A stretch of DNA of 64,000 nt from an uncultured Clostridium sp. (GTDB lineage Bacteria > Bacillota > Clostridia > TANB77 > CAG-508): positions 26,730 through 90,729 of the forward strand of contig CABQAZ010000005.1 of the NCBI GenBank assembly GCA_902462295.1, read 5' to 3'. A model generated the notes under the pieces. That model did no database searches, was not told the DNA's origin, and saw nothing but the letters and a program-made list of their open reading frames with translations. Position numbers and translations under genes: made by a program. This document shows, one piece after another, positions 60,481-64,000 of the stretch (the first letter of the stretch is position 1; each line of letters opens with the position of its first letter).

Positions 60481-60586
60481 TTGCCCCTTTGGGACCGGGT
60501 ATTTTCGGGGAATTTTTTTTGCAAAGCTAAAAAAACAGGTATTTACAGGGTTATTTCCCCGAAAATACCCGGTCCCAAAGGGGCAA
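60481..60586. repeat. Composite palindromic repeat, family member D, before mraZ
   Basis: The arm 60481-60510 (starting TTGCCCCTTTGGGACCGGG) is the exact reverse complement of 60557-60586, 30 bp. The centre (GCAAAGCTAAAAAAACAGGT, TTTACAGGGTTATTT) is nearly the same as in the element at 55300, so the two are copies of one element of about 105 bp. It follows the cysteine desulfurase stop by eight bases. Confidence 0.95.
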
Positions 60587-60630
60587 TTTTTATATCCAAA
60601 AAAATTTTTATAAAAATTTACTAAAAATAC

Positions 60631-60659
60631 TTGCAAAATAATATGAAATGTATTATGAT
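60631..60659 (+). promoter_or_regulatory. Promoter of the mraZ-rsmH-ftsL operon
   Basis: TTGCAA, 17-base spacer, TATGAT, just upstream of the MraZ boxes. Confidence 0.75.
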
Positions 60660-60668
60660 GGTATCGAA

Positions 60669-60694
60669 GTGGAGAAAAGTGGAGAGAAGTGGTA
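60669..60694 (+). promoter_or_regulatory. MraZ operator: three GTGG boxes at 10-bp spacing
   Basis: GTGGAG at 60669 and 60679 and GTGGTA at 60689. Direct GTGG repeats with 10-bp period downstream of the promoter match the known MraZ binding site of dcw operons, so autorepression is expected. Confidence 0.88.
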
Positions 60695-60719
60695 GAAAAA
60701 GAAATGAGGTGAAGTTCAA

Positions 60720-61145
60720 TTGTTAATAGGTGAATACGAACATTCTCTAGACACAAAAGGTAGATTAATAATGCCTGCAAAATTAAGACAAGACATTGGA
60801 GAAAGATTCATCATAACAAAAGGATTGGATGGATGCTTATTTGTATTTTCACAAAATGAATGGTTGAATTTTGAAACAAAACTAAAAGCACTTCCACTAT
60901 CAGATAAAAATGCAAGAAATTTTGTTAGATTTTTTTTATCAGGAGCAACAGAATGTGAGATAGACAAGCAGGGGAGATTTTTAATACCAGCAAACTTAAG
61001 AGGAACAGCAAAATTAGAAAAAGATGCTGTAATAGTAGGAGTTGGAACGAGATTAGAAATATGGGATAAAGAAATATGGCAAAAATGCGATGAAAATATT
61101 TCTGCAGATGAAATTGCAGAAAATATGACAATGTTAGGTATATAG
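60720..61145 (+). CDS. mraZ: Transcriptional regulator MraZ
   Basis: 141 aa with two AbrB-like SpoVT folds: GEYEHSLDTKGRLIMPAKLR and ATECEIDKQGRFLIPANLR carry the paired DxKGRxxxP motifs. It starts with TTG after GAGGTGAAG. It binds the GTGG repeats in its own leader. The 215-base gap to rsmH is A-rich, with imperfect ACAAAAGATAAAAGTAC-type repeats and no credible gene. Confidence 0.96.
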   Translation: MLIGEYEHSLDTKGRLIMPAKLRQDIGERFIITKGLDGCLFVFSQNEWLNFETKLKALPLSDKNARNFVRFFLSGATECEIDKQGRFLIPANLRGTAKLEKDAVIVGVGTRLEIWDKEIWQKCDENISADEIAENMTMLGI

Positions 61146-61361
61146 CTTGCAAAAGTTTATATAAAGAAACAAAAGACAAAAGTACAAAAGAAATCACACG
61201 AAAGAAAAAACAAAAGATAAAAGTACAGATGATAAAAATACAAAAGAAAAAATTTGCAAAAGATAAATTCCAAAAAACTAAAGAACACAAACAGCTGGAG
61301 GAAAATATCAAAACTTCAGCTGTAATCTGTAATAATTGCAAGATATAAAAGAGGTGGAAGA

Positions 61362-62291
61362 TTGGAATTTAAGCATAAGCCAGTATTGTTAGAAGAAACA
61401 ATAGAGGGGTTAAATATAAAAACAAATGGAATATATGTAGATGGAACTTTAGGTGGAGCAGGACATAGTAGAAATATTTTAAAACAATTATCACCTAAAG
61501 GTTTACTTGTTGGGATAGATAGAGATGAAGAAGCATTAGAAGCTGCAAAAGAAAATCTAAAAGAATTCCAAAATGTAAAATATATACATGGAAACCATGA
61601 TGAAATTGAAGATATATTAGAAAATCTAGGAATAGAAGAGGTTGATGGAATACTATTAGACTTAGGAGTTTCGTCATATCAATTAGATGAAAGAGAACGA
61701 GGATTCAGCTATTTAGGAAATAATGAGCTAGATATGAGAATGGACAAAACACAAAAACTAACGGCCAAAGAAGTAGTAAACAATTATTCAGAAGAAAAAC
61801 TAGCAGATATTATTTATAAATATGGTGAAGAGCGATTTTCTAGGCAGATTGCGAAAAATGTTTGTATGTATCGAAAAACAAAAGAAATTGAAACAACAGA
61901 GGAATTAGTGCAGATAATTGAAAAATCAATGCCTGCATTTGCAAAAAAAGAAGGTCATCCAGCAAAAAGAACATTTCAAGCAATAAGAATAGAAGTAAAT
62001 GATGAAATAAGACCATTATATGAAACAGTTAGAAAATGTATAAAACATCTGAAAAAAGGTGGAAGACTATGTATAATAACATTCCACTCATTAGAAGATA
62101 GAGCTGTAAAAAATGCATATGTAGATGCACAAGGAAAATGTACATGTCCAAAAGATTTACCATATTGTGTATGTGGTGCAAAATCTGAGGGAAAAATTAT
62201 AAATAAAAAACCAATAATTGCAACGAAAGAAGAACAAACAGAAAATTCTAGGTCAAAAAGTGCAAAGCTAAGAATTTTTGAAAAAATGTAA
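61362..62291 (+). CDS. rsmH: 16S rRNA (cytosine1402-N4)-methyltransferase
   Basis: 309 aa. HKPVLLEETIEGLN, SAM loop VDGTLGGAGHS, DLGVSSYQLDERERGFSY and the C-terminal ITFHSLEDRAVK. It modifies C1402 at the P site. A Cys-containing insert CTCPKDLPYCVC is typical of Firmicutes RsmH. TTG start nine bases after GAGGTGG. Confidence 0.96.
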   Translation: MEFKHKPVLLEETIEGLNIKTNGIYVDGTLGGAGHSRNILKQLSPKGLLVGIDRDEEALEAAKENLKEFQNVKYIHGNHDEIEDILENLGIEEVDGILLDLGVSSYQLDERERGFSYLGNNELDMRMDKTQKLTAKEVVNNYSEEKLADIIYKYGEERFSRQIAKNVCMYRKTKEIETTEELVQIIEKSMPAFAKKEGHPAKRTFQAIRIEVNDEIRPLYETVRKCIKHLKKGGRLCIITFHSLEDRAVKNAYVDAQGKCTCPKDLPYCVCGAKSEGKIINKKPIIATKEEQTENSRSKSAKLRIFEKM

Positions 62292-62329
62292 ATAATAAGT
62301 ACGAACAAAAGAAAAAGGAGGTGAAGAAC

Positions 62330-62869
62330 ATGCCAAGAGCACAGTATCAGTATGGAACAAGTCCAAGAAAATATGAACCAGAGTATACACCAAAAAGAAA
62401 AAGCAAAACAACAGCAAATAAAACAAAGAAAACTAATGTAAAAAAATCAATACCAAAGGCAGAAACAAAAAGAGATAGTGAAAAAAAGAAAAACAAAAAA
62501 GTTCAAGATGGAAAAATTAAATTTGGACAAATTGTTTTAGTTTGTGCTGTATTTGGTATGTTGTTTACTTTAAGTTATAGAGAGATTTCAATAATGGAAA
62601 TGTTTAATCACAAAAAAGAGTTGGAAAATCAGTTGGCTGTAATTAAGAAAGAAAATGGTCAAGTTGAAAAAAGCATAACAGAGGTTGAAAGTACTCTTGA
62701 TTGGAATAGTATACAACAAAAGGCAACTGAACAATTAGGTATGCAAAAAAAGGCGGGTACTCCAATAGAATTGGATAAGTCTGATAATGTTGAAACAGAA
62801 AATAAGCTTATAAAAGATGAGAAGACGGGAATTGTAGAGAAAATAATAAGTTTTTTTGTAAATAAATAA
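62330..62869 (+). CDS. ftsL: FtsL-like septum formation protein
   Basis: 179 aa bitopic protein: long Lys-rich cytosolic tail (1-60), one membrane helix (about 63-82), then a coiled coil (HKKELENQLAVIKKENGQVEKS in part) and LDWNSIQQKATEQLGMQKK, the FtsL/DivIC pattern. Position after mraZ-rsmH supports FtsL of the divisome. The N-terminal tail is longer than usual. A GTG three codons earlier is inside the ribosome site AAAGGAGGTG. The next genes expected (pbp/spoVD, murE, mraY) are missing. Confidence 0.8.
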   Translation: MPRAQYQYGTSPRKYEPEYTPKRKSKTTANKTKKTNVKKSIPKAETKRDSEKKKNKKVQDGKIKFGQIVLVCAVFGMLFTLSYREISIMEMFNHKKELENQLAVIKKENGQVEKSITEVESTLDWNSIQQKATEQLGMQKKAGTPIELDKSDNVETENKLIKDEKTGIVEKIISFFVNK

Positions 62870-62872
62870 ATA

Positions 62873-62914
62873 AGATGTGTAAATTTTATTGATAATTTTA
62901 CACATCTATTTTTA
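62873..62914 (+). terminator. Terminator after ftsL
   Basis: AGATGTGTAAA pairs with TTTACACATCT (stem about 11-14 bp), followed by ATTTTTAT. It ends the mraZ operon after three genes. Confidence 0.8.
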
Positions 62915-62982
62915 TGTAATAATTAAAATATTTGAGAAAATATATTAAACCAAAAGAAGTTTGGAAAATATTTATAATATTA

Positions 62983-63005
62983 AAGGAGACCATATAAGTC
63001 TCCTT
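62983..63005 (-). terminator. Hairpin after the right-edge surface protein gene
   Basis: AAGGAGAC / GTCTCCTT, 8 bp, loop CATATAA. The flanking T content on the minus strand is low (TTTAATATT), so termination is uncertain. Confidence 0.45.
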
Positions 63006-63036
63006 CAATTATCTTTCTAATCTAACTAGTTACTAT

Positions 63037-64000
63037 CTATGATATACTTGTTACCTTATGCCATCCACTTGTTTTAGTATTTATTGTGATTACTCTTGTA
63101 GATATTTTATCTCCACTTGATTTATCTTTCATTTCTACTTTAAATTTATAAACACCATTTTTGGCTTTAAATTTGTTCTCTAAATCTAATGTAATTATTT
63201 TTCGTGTACTTTTTGTTGTCTTTGCTATATATGAATATACTTGTTTACCATTATTGTTCATATCTGTTATTTTTATACATTCTAATCCACTGTTATCCAC
63301 TACGGTAAATTCATAATAGAATAAATTTGTAGGATAATTGTCTATACTTCGACATTTAGGAGAAGCATTAATAGCATAATAATTTATAGTTTTATTATTT
63401 TCTATTTTACTTGCTTTCTTTATTTGATAATATCTTGTTGATGTTCCATATTTATTTTTTGCTGTAATATAGAAATAATGTGTGCCACCTTTTAATAAAT
63501 CTTTATGTGATAATACATATATATCATAATCTGATGATGACTCTTTACTTTTGGTTATATTTAACTCTTTTTTGTTTTTTCCTTGTGAATCTGTTTCATA
63601 TATTTTTACTGTTGCTGAGCCATCTTTTATTCTTACTTTTATTTTAATATCATCTAGTTTTAAAGTTGATTTTGATGTTTCAATATATGGCGAAGGTTTT
63701 GTCATTTTCACAAAATTATTCAAATCATCTGGAGAATATTCAGTTCCAAGTGTACTATCACTTATTTTACATATTGTACATTGACCATTTTTTACATTAT
63801 GTTTTTCTTCTGCCCACATTTTTCCACATGTATTACAGTATTTTGTATGATAAGTCCCATCATGACTATATGAAGTATCTTTATGTTTACATTCATATCC
63901 ACATATTTTACATTTTCCAGTTGCTGTATAAAAACGATTAGAGTAATCATTATCATTATCATATCCTCCAAATATGTGATATTCTTTTCCTAATGTTTTT
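63037..64000 (-). CDS. Surface/secreted protein with Cys-His ribbon repeats (5' end outside the window)
   Basis: The frame is open from the right edge for at least 320 codons; an internal Met at 63819 is not the true start. The edge-proximal part holds zinc-ribbon-like units: GKCKICGYECKH, YCNTCGKMW and GQCTICK, with His between them, a pattern common in clostridial secreted proteins. The remainder is beta-rich with two Ig-like segments (KIKVRIKDGSATVKIYETD, EFTVVDNSGLECIKI), fitting an extracellular repeat protein. The signal peptide would lie outside the window. Function unknown. Confidence 0.75.
   Translation of the reverse strand, partial: KTLGKEYHIFGGYDNDNDYSNRFYTATGKCKICGYECKHKDTSYSHDGTYHTKYCNTCGKMWAEEKHNVKNGQCTICKISDSTLGTEYSPDDLNNFVKMTKPSPYIETSKSTLKLDDIKIKVRIKDGSATVKIYETDSQGKNKKELNITKSKESSSDYDIYVLSHKDLLKGGTHYFYITAKNKYGTSTRYYQIKKASKIENNKTINYYAINASPKCRSIDNYPTNLFYYEFTVVDNSGLECIKITDMNNNGKQVYSYIAKTTKSTRKIITLDLENKFKAKNGVYKFKVEMKDKSSGDKISTRVITINTKTSGWHKVTSIS

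Noticed and set aside
61148..61348. Open frame in the mraZ-rsmH gap ending near 61348
   Set aside because: No credible start codon with ribosome site; low-complexity Lys-rich content of an A-rich spacer.
63551..63941. Plus-strand ORFs opposite the right-edge surface protein
   Set aside because: They are shadows of the long minus-strand frame and lack ribosome sites.

Overview
The window comes from an AT-rich Gram-positive anaerobe of the class Clostridia. The evidence is the very low G+C, strong AGGAGG ribosome sites with several TTG starts, a 2[4Fe-4S] ferredoxin, a four-subunit 2-oxoacid:ferredoxin oxidoreductase, RicT, a sortase, a spore photoproduct lyase homologue, a SAM-I riboswitch before metK and the Firmicutes ribosomal supercluster. 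I cannot name the species; an uncultured gut-type clostridium is plausible (inference).

Layout. 1-5.8 kb: end of ftsW/spoVE, murG, an orphan histidine kinase, signal peptidase, holB-ricT, ferredoxin and rhodanese. 5.9-10.3 kb: biotin ligase, a small membrane protein, an HD phosphohydrolase, a degenerate secD/secF pair and dCMP deaminase. 10.4 kb: a foreign-looking lipoprotein. 11.1-28.2 kb: the S10-spc-alpha cluster from rpsJ to rplQ with secY, adk, map, infA, rpmJ and rpoA. It has its own strong promoter and a structured leader, carries two unrelated inserted ORFs, and lacks rpmD. 28.3-36.6 kb: SAM riboswitch and metK, three unknown small genes, long-form guaA, a frameshifted PflX-like radical SAM gene, thyA-folA and splB. 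36.7-46.8 kb: another foreign-looking ORF, porGDAB, lepA, rlmB, an anchored extracytoplasmic protein, sortase and an M15/peptidoglycan-binding protein. 46.9-47.1 kb: tRNA-Val, -Asp and -Phe. 47.4-55.3 kb: tsaE and a fatty-acid cluster (fabH, fabD, fabG, fabF, accB, fabZ, accC) interrupted by repeats and an antisense orphan. 55.4-60.5 kb: asnS, a WG-repeat protein, a patatin and a cysteine desulfurase. 60.6-64 kb: mraZ with its operator boxes, rsmH, an ftsL-like gene, and a surface protein running off the right edge.

How the genes fit together: dCMP deaminase, ThyA and DHFR form a dTMP route. BirA biotinylates AccB, which with AccC feeds malonyl-CoA to FabD/FabH/FabG/FabF/FabZ. The POR complex and the ferredoxin share electrons. 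murG, ftsW, mraZ, rsmH and ftsL are parts of a division/cell-wall cluster that is split here.

The most unusual signals are: (1) an interspersed G+C-rich palindromic repeat family with core GGGACCGGGTATTTTCGGGG at four loci, plus a relative at a fifth; (2) a 31-bp motif placed 28-29 bp upstream of the -35 boxes of the lepB and HD-gene promoters, with a degenerate copy at the same spacing before the S10 promoter; (3) a SecD/SecF pair that has lost its hallmark residues and, in SecF, its last membrane segments; (4) single-gene cassettes of atypical composition, each with its own promoter and/or terminator; (5) extra ORFs inside the ribosomal operon. All functional statements rest on reading motifs by eye; no database search was run.
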